Source: Cercophora sp. LCS_1
Lineage: Eukaryota; Ascomycota; Sordariomycetes; Sordariales; Lasiosphaeriaceae
DNA: 64,000 bases
NCBI GenBank assembly: GCA_036250225.1
Contig: JAPZLL010000006.1
Span: 806,001-870,000, forward strand
Direction of reading: 5' to 3'
In this document: piece by piece, positions 11,351 through 23,737 of the stretch
Position numbering within the stretch: the stretch's first letter is position 1
Layout: each line of letters starts with the position of its first letter
Position numbers and translations under genes: made by a program
Notes under the pieces: generated by a model
What the model was told of the DNA's origin: nothing
Database searches by the model: none
Seen by the model: only the letters and a program-made list of their open reading frames with translations

Positions 11351-12240
11351 CTAGACATCCTTCTCGCCAACATCGCCGTCTGCTCGAGATACCACCACAT
11401 AGTCAGCAACCATACTCATGCTATCGGACATGGACTTGACGGAGCCAGAGTCGTCCCCGGAGTGCGCCTTGAATCGGGCAGTGGAAGAGGACAGGGAGGA
11501 AATGCCAGCACCGGCGATGGCTCCGCGCGGGCGTGCTTGTGTTGGTGACCTAAGGCCTTTTCGGGGGACGTGTGCAACGGGCTCGTATTCACCTTCGCTT
11601 CCTACGGGTGTAGGCGGGAGTGCCCCCGGAACGGCTTGCTGGCTTTCCCTCGCAGTGCCCGGTCGGCGGCCACCGTACTTGCTATGCTGGCTGTTTGGGC
11701 GCTGGGGGTCCTTATCGGGTAGCGGCGGGGGTGCGTCGGAACCTTCGAAGACGCCCGCCACCGGTGGCCGCTGCGTGCGGGGGCTGCCGCCCGTTCTGCC
11801 GTTGGCGCCGCTCAGCAACCCGTCGAGACCTGGCTGTCCTTTGAGGCGCTGCTCCATCTCACGGATGCGAGCTTCGAGCTCCTCGAGCTCGGTGGTCTGG
11901 TTGTTGAGCTGCTGTTTCCTGTGTTGCAAAACAGTGGTCAGCGGGAGTGGCCGGATTGGGCAATATGGCGCTCTGCAGAGGACTGGCAACTGACCGCTTG
12001 TCAACCTGTTCGTCGAGGTCCGCGACACTGTTCTCGATGCGGAAGATGTCCATCAATTCCAGCGAGAAGGAACGGGCAATGGTTCTGTCATGGTGGGGAA
12101 TGTGTCAGTTGCTGTCTTATCGTGCATGGCCCGTTGGTGCTCAGGTCGGCATTGCAGTCTGAGCGAAAGGGGTTGGAGACGCACGATTGCGGACGGCGGC
12201 CATTTGGCTTCCAGTCGCGGTCGAGTTCCTCGTCTGTCAT
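11351..12240 (-). CDS. small coiled-coil protein of unknown function
   Basis: Predicted complement(join(11351..11918, 11995..12084, 12185..12240)), 237 residues. Introns are 12085-12184 (GTGCGT..GACAG) and 11919-11994 (GTCAGT..CACAG, branch GCTGAC), and reading phase is kept at both junctions. The N-terminus (MTDEELDRDWKPNG..) leads into a helical region of about residues 18-80 with heptad-like Leu/Ile spacing (ELMDIFRIENSVADLDEQ, then TTELEELEARIREMEQRL), a likely coiled coil. The rest is Pro/Ser/Gly-rich and probably disordered, ending in a charged tail. I do not recognise the family. The compact coiled coil with a disordered tail would suit a subunit of a larger complex, but that is inference only. 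Confidence 0.72.
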
Positions 12241-13825
12241 GGCGATTGCAGGTGGGCTAGTGGCTGTAGGCCGGCGGTGACGCAGAGGGCGGAAGTAGAG
12301 TTTGTGAAAGTGGAAAGTGGTGGTTTTGGACGAGTTGTCGAGGGTCCAGAGGGTCAAGAGTCAAGGAGGGTCGGGGAGGGTCGCGGGCTGGAATGGACCG
12401 ATCAATTAATGCTAACCAGCGACTGCGCTACGCCGCTTCTCTGTGCAACGCCCCCTGACGCTTCTGGCAATTCAAGGACGGACCAACCCGATGCGGTAAG
12501 TTTGGAAGGGGTTTTGGCGGACAAGGGGCGCTGGGGCACGCAATGCACAATGGAAGCTGCACCGCTCCCGAGTCCAAGTGGCTCAGCAGATCGCGACGCG
12601 GGGAGATGAGGTGGATCATCCCTCGAGCCGGTGTGACTTGCCAACGGCGACGGACGGCTTCGTTTTATGTCTCGAATCTGCGGGGTGCTACAGATGATGG
12701 GGCGTGATGCCTAGGCCGTCCTGATGACTCTGCCACCGCACGCAGCTCACGCAGCTCACGCGATCAAGGAGACCGACGCTCTGCCTGCGCTGCCTCACCA
12801 CCTGGCCAAGTTGCAGCAAAGCGGTCCCGTCGGTCCTGAGGGACGGCTCAAATCTCTCGGTTTGGGCCTGTAAGAACTGTCACCCGCGAGTTTGGCATGG
12901 CGACCCCCTTTTGCCTCATATCGGCAGCCGCGAATCACGGGTCGCATGAACTTCATCTTTCTCCACGTTCCAGTGCCAGTCCAAGTGGTGTGGCCTCTGA
13001 GTGAACCAAAAGCCCCGAGTGCACTCTATCTCAATCCTCCGGCATGACTTGGCCATTCTCTCTGATCCGGGTTGGCGACGTTTCTTCAACCCTTCAGGCT
13101 GGAACCACTCCATCTCCATCGCCGATTCATTTGAAGATTGCCCAACCGACAGGGGTTGCATGGGCCATTTCCCGGGACCTGGAGAAGGAGGGGCAATCTC
13201 ATTTTCCGTTGCCTTGGGGCAGATGAGGGCCGAGCCGCAACTGCTGGTTCAGCGCAGCAAACACAACCCGTTTGATGGCGGCGCAGGTTTGCGATGACAA
13301 CTCTACGGTTGTGTGATGACTCGATGTGAGCTTTGTTCTTTGTTTTTGGGGTGACAGCCTAACTGAGCAAGGCGCAGGTCCACGATGAAGGTTGGCCATG
13401 GGATCGAAGCCTGGAGCTCGGGGCACATGGGCTCGGAACTGGGAGCCGCATCCGAGACACATCTCGATTTTGCAACGGTAGCCAGTCGGTTGTTGTTTGC
13501 GGCTGAAGGGTCCCATTTTTGAGGTGCGCCAATGTCCTGGTGGAGGGCGACGACGGGTCAGGAAGGGAGGTTTGGGTCGGATGTGGCGAGAGTGGGAGGG
13601 AAGGAGGTGGTTGTCCTGCCAAGAGATGCCTTTGAGAAGGAGGGAGCGCGATGGTGCTTGAACAAACGCGCCTTCATGCTTGATCTGGATGAAAAAAAGA
13701 CTGGGAAGGCATTGATTGGCATTTGGTGTGTGAGGTTGCGGGAAATGGAAGCATCCGCCACTTATAGAGCAGGTTTGCAGGCAGCTTTCCAACACTAAAC
13801 CAGGAGTCGTTGTCGGTTGGAGTAG

Positions 13826-13990
13826 GATAGCGCAGTGGTTAAGTCGCCCGGTCTGATCCACTCGGAGGCTCTAATCGTTGCGTTGTCGTCGACTTCGCCA
13901 TTTGGGTAGCCTTGATCAAGCGTAAAACCCGGCAGCGTACTCAGGCTCTCCGTTCAAATCCTAGGAGGGTCTCTGGTTTCTCATTTTTTT
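13826..13990 (+). other. tRNA-like Pol III element (possible SINE or decayed tRNA)
   Basis: TAGCGCAGTGG at about 13829 fits the tRNA A box, and GTTCAAATCC at about 13952 fits the B box; they lie some 120 bases apart. A run of eight T follows at about 13984. The acceptor and T stems do not pair well, so this is not called as a functional tRNA. A SINE or degraded tRNA fits better. Confidence 0.35.
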
Positions 13991-14213
13991 TCTTTTCGTA
14001 TTATTGCCCTCAGCTTCCCTGGTCTTTCTTTCTTATTAGTCACTAACCTGAATCAACAGAGCTGACGTTTTGGCAATGCCACGCTTGTCCAGCTGCTCCA
14101 TCTGGGACGAGTTTGGCCTCGGGAGCTGAATCGGACGGCCCATTTCATCCCATTGTACCTCGCGGTTCACAAGCAAGTAAGCTAGGCTGCATTGGCATCA
14201 AGCATTGAGAGGC

Positions 14214-14234
14214 GAACAGCTTGTGTTCGATTCC
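14214..14234 (+). repeat. 21-bp repeat with Pol III B-box-like core, copy 2
   Basis: Identical over 21 bases to 3145-3165. Upstream similarity is patchy (GCATCAAGCA occurs in both copies, at different distances). A run of T follows within 20 bases. Confidence 0.4.
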
Positions 14235-15578
14235 TTGTTGGAAATTTTTTTTTTTAAAACCCATTTTCCTCCTGGTAAGTATGTTATTTTTGAGCAGAGA
14301 CTAGTAGATGGGAGCAAAGACAACCTTAGTTCTATATCTATCACATCGTTTCACATATACTAGGGCTATTTTTTCCAAGGGCCAGCTTCCTGTGTCATGT
14401 ACCAATCCCCGGCCTTGGATGCGGCGTCGTGGAACAATCTCCACCGTTCTTTCGACACCATAAGGCACTGCTGCTAGATGGTCGGGATTGTAGATGTCGG
14501 GTTGCGAAGGTGTTATGTTTGATCGCCATTGAGAGATAGACTCTCGCAAAGTGGCGGCAAGCCTATGATATGAGATGTTCTCAGTTGGAGACAAGGTCTT
14601 CTCGGCCCCCTTGAGTAAGTTCTGAGATCTGTGATTGCAGAAAAGGGTGCGCAGCAGTGTTAGGTAGTTAGGAAGCAGAGAAACCCAAGTCGTTGCGTGT
14701 GGACGCTGCTGTCTCGGCTGGAGGCGTTGAGATGTAAGTGAACAGAACGATGGGTTGGGTTTAACGCCCATGTGCCGATGGCAACAGGGCCGCCAGTTTT
14801 CCTCGCTGGATGGTAGTAACCCCAGACCCTCGCCACTTCTGGACGCACATTACCAATTCTGACTCAAGCCAGACTCTTGGGACATGTCAACGTTGGGGTT
14901 CCCTCACCCGTCCGTGGCTTCCGTTCCTGCTGTCTGGGGAAAGAGCACTCGGCGCCTTTGCTCGGATGGGTTGTTTGGGAAGGATGTCTCGGGATTATCG
15001 TCACCAGCGTGCTGTTGCAGGGGTTTTTGGGGATTACCATCACCGATTTTCCGTATAGTTTTGCGGTTGTTGTTGAGCTTGTCAGCTCCCTTCCGTCTCC
15101 AACTGTTGTCTGTGCGTTTGGCGGTCACGTGTCCACCCTGCACCGATATGTCGAAGCCAGGGCCAGCAGTAGCCGTGCTGCTTGTGCCGCCGCAAACCAA
15201 ACTTATCATCCAGCTTTGAACCGGGAATTCGATTTGTTGCACACACGAATCAACCGCACCCAGCCGCCAACTCACGTGATTTCCAGCCATCGCGAAGAAA
15301 AATTATCACGACCAGCGCGACTGACCTTGTCGGCCATCTCGAAGACAGAGCCTCGAAATCTCGTTCATTTCGGCGATCCGATCGCACCTCCCTTCCTTTC
15401 CGATCCTCGGCGCGTCGAGACAAGGCAGCTGGTGCGTGTTTTCTCGGGAGACGAGCGCAGGGTTTGATTGAGCCCAAGTGACCTCACTGACGCGACAATT
15501 GTCCAGATCGTGGCGCCCCTTCATCTGGTTCAACGGTGTGACGGGCCCCGCGGTCCTTGGCGAGGCGGAGTCTGGGGC

Positions 15579-18500
15579 ATGAGTACTTCGGCATCTTACA
15601 CGCACCTCGAGAATGTCTTGCTCTTTCGCGCGATAGCCGAGTTCTACTTGGACTTCAAGGCAATTTCCGACGCCTTGACGGACAATTTCTTGATCAAGGA
15701 TGACGCGACCTACGAGCCCGAGCGATTAAAAGCCGACAGATTACAAGAACTGTTTTTGGATCATCTGTGGGAGGAGTTGAAGATCGAGAAGGAAGCAACG
15801 GCGCGTCCTGATGGTGCTCTGTCGCCGGCGTCTAAGAAGCGCAGACTACAGCCACCCCCGAGGCCAACCATTAAGGATGCGATACGTTACGGGGAGAAAA
15901 TACAGTCGGCCCACAACCGGTTGTATTTGAAGTATCGCCGGGAAGTTATTCACGAGGTTCGCGATCTTGAAAATGACTGGGATAGGATCCAAAAAGACAT
16001 TGATTCGCTGGTGAAAGAGCAGGAAGAGGAGGAGGAGGAGGAGAAAAGGCGGCAAATTGAGACCAAAGCGCGCGAAGATGCTGCTCGGGCTAGAGTCGGC
16101 GACATCAACGGTGTCCAGCCCTCCCCCCCGGTTCCCTCGCCAGCCCCGGTCGTTGCTCAGCCGAGGGTCGCGCAGCCTGCACCGCAAAGGCCCGCAACTT
16201 TGGTGCCGGCGCCGGCTCCGACTCAAGCTGCCTCCCAGAGGCCGACACCGACGCCTCCAGCCCCCGTACTGGCTCAACCTCAGGCGACACCTTCGGCGCG
16301 CCCACTTCAACCAGGTGCTCCTCAACAATCCGCCAGCAGACCGCAGGACACTTCGAGACTGCAAAACGGCCCTTCCCCGGTCCTCCAACCTCCGCAGGGG
16401 CTGCCTGCTTTTCAACCAGCTGGATTTATCCCATCGCCGCAGGCGCCCGTTTCGCAGGTCTCTGGGGGGCTTCAACAACCGGGAGATGCTGTAAGATCCG
16501 AACGGGTGTCTCCAGGCCATCCCGCAAGTCCACAGACAGCCGTTCAGGGGCAGCTCAGGTGGGAACCCCCGTACCAGCCAAACCTATCCAGTCCACGGTC
16601 ACTCGGTGTTGCCCCTCAGCAACAACTCAGTCAGGGCACGATCCAACCTCCTCAGCCTTTGCCTCCACAACGAATTCCTCAGCTGCAAACGACACAGCCT
16701 GGCACGCGTCCATTGCAACCACAACCTATTAAGCCGGCCCCCCAACAAGTGCTAATACCGCCGCAAAGTTCTGGACAATATCCATCACACTTGCAGGCGG
16801 CACCCGTACGGCCACCCGTCGAGCTGGCCAGTCAAGCACAGAATAGACAACAGCTCCAGGCACCAGTTGTGCAGCAGAATAGGGCAACACCCCCTGTCTA
16901 TCAACATAATTTCCCCCCGCCTCAAGGTCGTCCGGCCATCCCTTCTCCTGTTTCTCATTTGCCCACGCCTGTGCAGAGACCGCAGCCTGGACCCGTGCTA
17001 CAGCAACAGCAACAACAACAACAACAACAGCATCGTCCGCCTCAAAACCTACAAGCTCCGGCAGCGTATTCTCAGCCACCCGTCGGCCATCCTGGACCTG
17101 CCCACCATGGACAGCCGGATCTGCAGAGGGGTTATGCTTCTCCATATCAAGCACCCCGCTCTGCGATCCCCGACCATATTCAGCAACAGCAACGAGTGCC
17201 GAGTACACCAACTCCAACACCGCCTGCCAGGCTCTCGATCCCGTCGCATCCACAGACCCCCGCAACCTTTGGGCTCCAAAGGCTTATCACGGGCAGTGGC
17301 ACAAAATGGAGCACAGCATCAACCCCGTCGACTCCGGTACATGGGCCGAGTTCTCGGTTTACGAACGATGTTCCAGAAAGTCCAAGCTTCGAGCCGCTGA
17401 GCCCACCTTTGCAGCCAACTAACGTTCTCCCCACCGTGACTCCAGCTGCTACTACGACCGGCGCTCAGCAACCAGCGCCGAGTAAGCCCGCCGTCGTACC
17501 GCAGCCGTCGGTCGAAACCCCACCTCCTAAGCGGAAGGTTGGACGACCACGTGTCTCGCATCGCGCCCAGGATGCCATTTCGCCTCCAAAGCCAGCAGCT
17601 TCTCCGCTGAGCGTTCCTCCTCTGACTATCCCATCGAACAGCGCTTCAACGACGCCGGCTCCAAACCTGTTGGCGCCACCTGGGCCTGTGTCGTCCATCT
17701 CGTCGCCCAGGGCTTCGATAGAAAACCGGTCGATCGACGAAGTGGCGCAACCTGAAAACGAGCCGGAGTCAGCCAAAATTAAGGACGAGGTGACAACTCC
17801 GAGACCGTTGACGGAGACCGGGGACACGACCGCAGACGAAAGTGTAACCGGGCCTCGTCAGGCACCGCGCTCTTCAAAACGCAAGCGGGATGAACTTTCT
17901 CCAACCCCTGTCCAGACGCCGACGGAGAATCAGCCCTTCACACCTGAGCCTTCCGGGCCATCGCAGGCACCCGATGCAGTACCAAACAGAGTGCGATGGA
18001 CGAGGCACTTCAACAAAGTCAGTGGCTCAGCCATGGAGCAAATCGTCCACCATCGGTCCGCCAACATGTTTGCCGCTCCGATCCGCGAGCGGGACGCCCC
18101 CGGCTATCACAAGGTCATTGTGCAGCCTCAGGATCTGAAGAGCATCAAAGCAGCCATCAACGCCGGGAACAGGTCGGCGGCTCAAGCGGCCGCCGCCTTA
18201 CCCGGTGGTGATTCAAACTCTAGCAGTGTCTGGCTTCCCTGCTCCGACGTCCTGGTCCCTCCCAAGGGCATCATCAACAGTGGCCAGCTCGATCGCGAGC
18301 TTGCCCACATGTTCGCCAACGCCATCATGTACAACCCCGATCCCGGGCATGGACCAGGCCACACGTTCCTGGTGCGAAGCGACGAGGAAGGCGGCGACGA
18401 AGAGGGCGGTGGCCAGGAGGGAACCTTGGGATACCAGGTTGACGAGTTTGGCGTCGTCAACGATGCCCGCGCCATGTCCAGCGAGGTGGAGAAACTGCTT

Positions 18501-18707
18501 AGTGAACTGCGCTCGGCCGAGGTCAGAAGGAAAATCGACGGACGGACCGGCGCCACCACGGGGACCAGCACGAGGCAAGCAAGCGTTGCGCAGCGGGAGG
18601 CGTCGCAGGCGGGGGATGAAGTTAATACTAATGCCGATGGCGACGACGAGCACACCGAAGCGGAAACGGGAACCACGGCTAAGCGCAGACGAACGACTAG
18701 AGGCTAG
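15579..18707 (+). CDS. bromodomain-containing protein (BRD8-like)
   Basis: A 1042-residue single exon. The N-terminal 180 residues are helical and charged (LLFRAIAEFYLDFKAISDAL.., then a KEQEEEEEEE run). Residues about 180-800 are a low-complexity Pro/Gln-rich linker with a CAG/CAA polyglutamine tract near nt 17000 and a small AT-hook-like KRKVGRPR. Residues about 804-920 form a C-terminal bromodomain with SAMEQIVHHRSANMFAAPI, YHKVIVQPQDLKSIKAAI and ELAHMFANAIMYNPD (the conserved acetyl-lysine Asn region). A basic tail ends KRRRTTRG. The layout matches fungal BRD8-like proteins linked to NuA4-type histone acetyltransferase complexes; that assignment is by resemblance. The frame is open from a TTG at 15468, but ATG 15579 is the first ATG. 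Confidence 0.82.
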   Translation: MSTSASYTHLENVLLFRAIAEFYLDFKAISDALTDNFLIKDDATYEPERLKADRLQELFLDHLWEELKIEKEATARPDGALSPASKKRRLQPPPRPTIKDAIRYGEKIQSAHNRLYLKYRREVIHEVRDLENDWDRIQKDIDSLVKEQEEEEEEEKRRQIETKAREDAARARVGDINGVQPSPPVPSPAPVVAQPRVAQPAPQRPATLVPAPAPTQAASQRPTPTPPAPVLAQPQATPSARPLQPGAPQQSASRPQDTSRLQNGPSPVLQPPQGLPAFQPAGFIPSPQAPVSQVSGGLQQPGDAVRSERVSPGHPASPQTAVQGQLRWEPPYQPNLSSPRSLGVAPQQQLSQGTIQPPQPLPPQRIPQLQTTQPGTRPLQPQPIKPAPQQVLIPPQSSGQYPSHLQAAPVRPPVELASQAQNRQQLQAPVVQQNRATPPVYQHNFPPPQGRPAIPSPVSHLPTPVQRPQPGPVLQQQQQQQQQQHRPPQNLQAPAAYSQPPVGHPGPAHHGQPDLQRGYASPYQAPRSAIPDHIQQQQRVPSTPTPTPPARLSIPSHPQTPATFGLQRLITGSGTKWSTASTPSTPVHGPSSRFTNDVPESPSFEPLSPPLQPTNVLPTVTPAATTTGAQQPAPSKPAVVPQPSVETPPPKRKVGRPRVSHRAQDAISPPKPAASPLSVPPLTIPSNSASTTPAPNLLAPPGPVSSISSPRASIENRSIDEVAQPENEPESAKIKDEVTTPRPLTETGDTTADESVTGPRQAPRSSKRKRDELSPTPVQTPTENQPFTPEPSGPSQAPDAVPNRVRWTRHFNKVSGSAMEQIVHHRSANMFAAPIRERDAPGYHKVIVQPQDLKSIKAAINAGNRSAAQAAAALPGGDSNSSSVWLPCSDVLVPPKGIINSGQLDRELAHMFANAIMYNPDPGHGPGHTFLVRSDEEGGDEEGGGQEGTLGYQVDEFGVVNDARAMSSEVEKLLSELRSAEVRRKIDGRTGATTGTSTRQASVAQREASQAGDEVNTNADGDDEHTEAETGTTAKRRRTTRG

Positions 18708-19991
18708 AAACGCTAGGCGTTCGTTGCCGTGTTCGTGGCTGAATGAGAAAGCGGGCGTTTTTGCTTTGGGGGCTTTGGGTCGGTGTTGCTTGAGCATGGG
18801 GCTTGGGTGGACGGAACATTGGTTTGGGATGGCAGGAGTGCTTACAAGAACAGCGTAGACTACTCTGTATGGGAGCATAGTGCAGGACTACGTTGAAGAA
18901 TCCAGAGCGTAGTTGCATTGATCTGATGAGCTGAGGTGCGGATTACCCTCCGAATGAACTTATCACAGACCTCTTGGTAATTTGCCGTTCTCCTCAGCAT
19001 TTAACTCTGGAATCACGTCACCAGAATTCAACATTACCAACATGATGGCGAGATCATGAACAATCAACTTCAATTGGCCTGTCCTAATCCAGTATGATCA
19101 AGACTCGAGGTCGGCCCGGGTATCTTTTGCATCCTCCCTCCAAAACAACCCTTCCTTTCCGCTTTGCCCACCTCCCTGTATTCCTTCCGCCCACCGATCC
19201 GCCCGTGAACGCGTGTGTCTGCATGTCTTGATCTGCCAAAACCAAACCACAAACATTCACAGTTATCCTCCCAGTTCAAAAAACCGCGACAAAAAACTAA
19301 CTCCCTCGGGTATCCCACCCGGATGCCCAAAACCCCTAGATTTTATCCCCGCGCAGACACCGAAAAATTGAGCAAGTTTAACCTCCATGTGGATAACAAA
19401 AAAAGGAGCCCCCAGCTCCCCCGCTTTCCAGGACAGGACACTGTCGACCCTGTGTCATGATGGCAGAGAAAAAAAGGATAAAAACAAAGACGCCGCCCAA
19501 CTCCCATGTCCTCACATCACCCTGTCTTGAACCACAGTATCCATCCCTTGGGGATCCTGAAAAGCGAGTGCAGGAACCCCCGAACCCATAAGCGAATGGG
19601 TCTACCGAGCTGCCAATGCATCGGTGATTAATCGTTATCATGATGGATAACGTAAAGCGCAGCGTTAAAGAGCGGGGCGTGAGCCTGGAAACCGCCTTGG
19701 TGTATCCTTATCTTGTCCGTTTTGGTAGTGACCGGTAGAGATACAACATAATCCTTCGCAGGAATAGGTCTTGTATTGGAGGATGGAGAGCCTTCATAGG
19801 CCCAGGGGCGACCCAAGGGTGTGTTGGGAGGATGCGATGCCAGGCTTTGAATGGAAGAGAAGTCTTCGGTATTCATAAAGCGTAATGACTGCAAAAGACT
19901 AAAATGCAGATAGGGTATCAATAGAATCGAGCAATATGCGAAACGGCCTCGGTTGGTGTTGATAATGGGCCATGATGAGTCGGGGGTGGGT

Positions 19992-20025
<34 letters not shown>

Positions 20026-20062
20026 TGTATGTGTGTGTGTGTGTAGTGCGTGTGGTGTGTGG
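18708..20062. other. intergenic region, convergent 3' ends
   Basis: About 1.35 kb between two convergent genes, including a TG microsatellite near the 3' end of the Ras exchange factor gene. No gene seen. Confidence 0.55.
19992..20043 (+). repeat. TG dinucleotide microsatellite
   Basis: About 52 bases of nearly pure TG, interrupted twice by TA. It lies just past the 3' end of the CDC25-like gene, within its likely 3' UTR. Confidence 0.9.
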
Positions 20063-23000
20063 TTATATTTGGGCAGGCAGGCCGTGGCTGGTGCTGTTGC
20101 CCCTCATCCACCCAAACATGCCGTTGCTCGTAGCAGCAGCGGCAGGAGCCTCAATGGGGGTTCTCAACTGTTCACGGGGCTCAAGGAGAAGACTCTTGCG
20201 GTAGTGGGATGCCTGTGCGTTGGCGCCCACCTTTTCCTTGTCCCGGAGACGGTCAATGTTGAACCACAGCCACTCCTGGAGATCCGGAACGTCGGTGAGG
20301 CGGTAAGGGATCTGGAATCGCTGCAGCTCACTGATGCTCTTTGCTGTTCTCATGTGCTTGTCGAAGTTGATGACGGACAGACCTGTATCGCTTGTCTTGG
20401 TGGGCGGGTTCCCGACATCGACGAATGTGAGATCTGTCAAGAACATGCCCAAGAAAGGCAGGCACGGAGGAACGTGGTCGTGGAGACGGGCACGCAGCGC
20501 CTTGTAGTTTTGGTTGAACTCGACGATTGACTGCAAGCTCTTGAGCATCTCCTTGCGCTTGAGGCTGACGTTCTCCCAAGTAATCCGGAGGCGCTTGATG
20601 CTCGTGTCTGTAAGAGCACATGTGATGGCCATCAGCGCGTCATAATTATGGAGGCCCTGGCATTGGTGGGCGATCTTGATCCAGTGCTTGATGACCATGG
20701 CGCGTCGCTTGACCTCTTCGTACTGGAGGATTGTGTCGGCCACCAGATGGGACAGACCAGTGGTGAATGCCATCATCGATTTGACGTTGGGTGTGTGGGC
20801 GCCGGCATCCTTGGTCCATCTTGAGCCAAGAAGTTCATCAGGTGTGATACAGCAGAACAAGGACATTTGCTTCATTGTCAGCTGACGGGCGATCTCTAGA
20901 GGGTCAAAATCGAGAATCGACAGCATGCCGGTGCCATTGGCCTTCCAGGCCGCCAGTGCGTTCAGCTGGCCCCTGCCAATGATGGGCGGAGGAAGTGGTG
21001 TATCAGCGGGAACCGATAGCGTCACTGATGTGCCAGCCTTACCGATTGACGACACCAGGCGTGGCACAAGGGTACCATCGCTCTGCGTCACCTTATCCGT
21101 GAGGTCGACCAGGCGCTTCGCCGCTGATGGAAGAGCAGCGCTCAGCTTGAACTCTGCAAAATGCTTGATGGCAGGCAGGGCTTCGCTGTCAGCTTCGTCC
21201 TTCCAGTTCGACTCGAGCCAACCCTTGAAGACATTGTACGTCCTGAGGCGGACGGGCGCCGCGATGTGGGCTGCCTCGCCAACGTAGTCAAAGCGCTCAA
21301 CAAGTGCTTCGGCAAGCTGAAGCGGTGTGCAAAACAGGCGGAACGTGAGATAGAAGGTCGAGACGAACATGGCGTCCGGGGTCGACTCGTGGGTCGTGAG
21401 ACGCTCGACCAGGGCTGCAAGCGTCCCCCCGGTCACCTGTCCTTCCTTGTTGAACATGAGCTCGTGGGCAAATGTCTTGGCCATCAATTTGGACTCAACA
21501 TCGTCCACTTCCTCTGTCTGAGCTGAGCTTTCAGCCACGCTCAACTCTGAGAGTGAGGGTTGGCTCCTGGGCGTCAGCGTAATATCGGGCGTCGTAGCAC
21601 GCGTCGAGGTTTGAGACAAGAGGCTTGACTCTGAGTCCCTGCTGAGGTATGTGCTACCGGACCCAGAGCTTGAGGCTGTCATACTCTCTGACCGGAAAGA
21701 GCGGAACTCGCTGTCAGGAGCCGCAGACTGCTCTGTAGGGCTGTACTCCTCGTTGGGAAGCAGAGAGGTTGAGATCTTGGGGAGTGGCGGAAGAGACGGA
21801 CGTAGGGAGGAGACCGACGAAACCATGCTCGAAGCATTATCGTCGGTGATGAGCGACTCGGGGCGTGAAGGCGGTATTGGGGGGTAAGAGTCAAATTCTG
21901 TATCAATGGGAGAGGTAATCTGAGGTACCTCAGGCAGCGGCTTGTCGATTGCAAGCACTGTGGACTTGACAACTGCTGAAGAGTTGGCGGAGATGGCGGT
22001 CAACGTGGTGGGAGTCTCGGAGACACTGGATTCGGCGATGCTGGCTGAATCGATGCTCGGAGGTTTACTCCTCTCGCCAGGAACGTTGTCGAGGGCCGAG
22101 AGCTCGAAATCGATCTCAAAGCTGCCATTGTCGAACTCAAATTCGAAATCGCCGAAGCGCTCAATGACCCATTTCGTCTTCGCAACGCACTCGCCAGTCG
22201 CCTTGACGCAGCCCGTTGCCGCGCCCAGCAGCCTTCCATTGTCCTGAGGCACGATCACGTCCTCCATCTCGGGGCCGACGTTTGTGAGGACGTCACGAGC
22301 AGTGTGCACCAGGTCCTGCAGCCGGTCGTGCATGGCAGCCCGCAGCTGGTCCAGGGCCTCGATGCTGAGCGAGTTGTGAGAGCAAACTACGTCAATCACC
22401 AGCAGAAGCTGGCCCCCTGATGAGACCGACTGCTTGATTGCGAGTGCGAGGTGGGGTCGCGACTGCGACTGAACCTGGAGGCGGCCGATGAAAGAGCCAA
22501 GGTGGGACAAAAAGGTATCATGACACGAGGTGAGGCGCTCCGATACCAAGTTCTGCGGCCGCGAGAGAGGCGAAGGGCCTGCCAAGCTGAGTCTGTGCTG
22601 GATTGTCGAGGAAAGCCGATTGCCCTGGCCGGGATTGTTCTGAGACAGTCGCCGTGCATTTGTACCCATCGAGTAAACAGCAGACAAACGCTTGTTGGTA
22701 GGGGCTGGATTCTGTGTCACCTCGCTTGATTCCGCCGTGGCCGGCTCGGCAACGTCCCCGCTATCACCCAGGCAGGTGTTTGCATCACAAGCCTGCTCCC
22801 GCCTGCTCTCGAACCCAGTCGACTCCGCCGGTGGCGTTGGTGGGATGCAAGCTTCCTCCAGCAATGTGCCCATAATTCCAATTGCCGAAGCCCGCGCCCT
22901 CCTGTCATCCTCCAGGATGTCGAGAAACCTGACGCCCTTGGTAACGATCTTGAACGCCTTGAGAATCATCTCGTCAACAATGCTGTTAATCTCCTCCTCA

Positions 23001-23737
23001 TACTCGATCATCTTCTGCGATTCCTGTAAGCGCTTCGCCGTCTTAACTAGCGACGACAACTCTGACAACAGAGACTTCCGGCTTCGTCGCAGCCCCTCGT
23101 GTCTCTGCACTATGCTGGACTCTCTTGACAAGCAATGTGTGCGTTCCTACATCCGCGTTAGTCCACCTATCTCAGTTCACACCGAGGAACATCCTACCAA
23201 GAGATATCTAACCCCAACAATGATGCCCTTCATGAACTCCTGGTTGCCAAACATGTCGCTGTCGTCAAATGGGGTGATACGCATCAGGTCCCAAAAATTG
23301 AGCAGCGCCTTGAGAAGCGTCCTCATCTCATCCGGGTCATACGCCTCGCAATAGTTGGTTGGGAGCCACCCTCGAGCGCCCGTCATCAACTGGGTTCCAT
23401 CCGCCCAGCCATTGGTGTGGATGGAGTGCACCAGGACAACATCTCCTTCGTTTAGCGGCAAGGTGACCGTCGCGTCCGTCATAACATAGCTAGGCTGAAA
23501 TGGGTAAAATGCTCGCAGGAAGTTGTGAAAGACAGGTGCGCCGAGGTCCGCCGGTACATTGAGGTCCTCCTGCGAGCCATTTGGTGTTGCCGGAGGAGTC
23601 ATTTGCGACTGTGAGTAGCGTTCCGAGAAAGCGGCCGAGTCCGAGGCATTGTCGTCCGTCTCTGTCCTTCCTTTTTGAATGGCCAAGGGGGCGACCTGCA
23701 GACTCGATCGCATCGGTTGGTCGCTCAACGTCGCCAT
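20063..23737 (-). CDS. cdc25: Ras guanine-nucleotide exchange factor, Cdc25 type (SH3-RasGEFN-RasGEF)
   Basis: Predicted complement(join(20063..23146, 23198..23737)), 1207 residues. The 51-nt intron (23147-23197, GTAGGA..GTAG, branch CTAAC) joins GVRYLL to ERTHCLSRES, followed by VQRHEGLRRSRKSLL, a segment typical of fungal Cdc25. An SH3 domain lies at about residues 77-131 (YPFQPSYVMTDATVTLPLNEGD..GWLPTNY, with Y/L substitutions). A Ser-rich linker follows. The RasGEF N domain is near 750 (GGTLAALVERLTTHE). The catalytic RasGEF domain is at about 920-1160 (FDPLEIARQLTMKQ, LPFLGMFLTDLTF). It should load Ras with GTP upstream of cAMP/PKA signalling at the plasma membrane. ATG 23737 is taken as start; the frame is open further to 23803 from a GTG, and an extra upstream exon is possible. 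Confidence 0.9.

Larger units (their letters stand above)
12241..15578. other. long intergenic region with Pol III-like elements
   Basis: About 3.3 kb between divergently transcribed genes. It contains a tRNA-like A box/B box pair (13826-13990) and copy 2 of the short B-box repeat (14214-14234), each followed by a run of T. No protein-coding gene is supported. Confidence 0.5.

Noticed and set aside
19992..20043. Regular short repeats as a possible CRISPR or telomere-like array
   Set aside because: It is a plain TG microsatellite; there are no spacers and the genome is eukaryotic.
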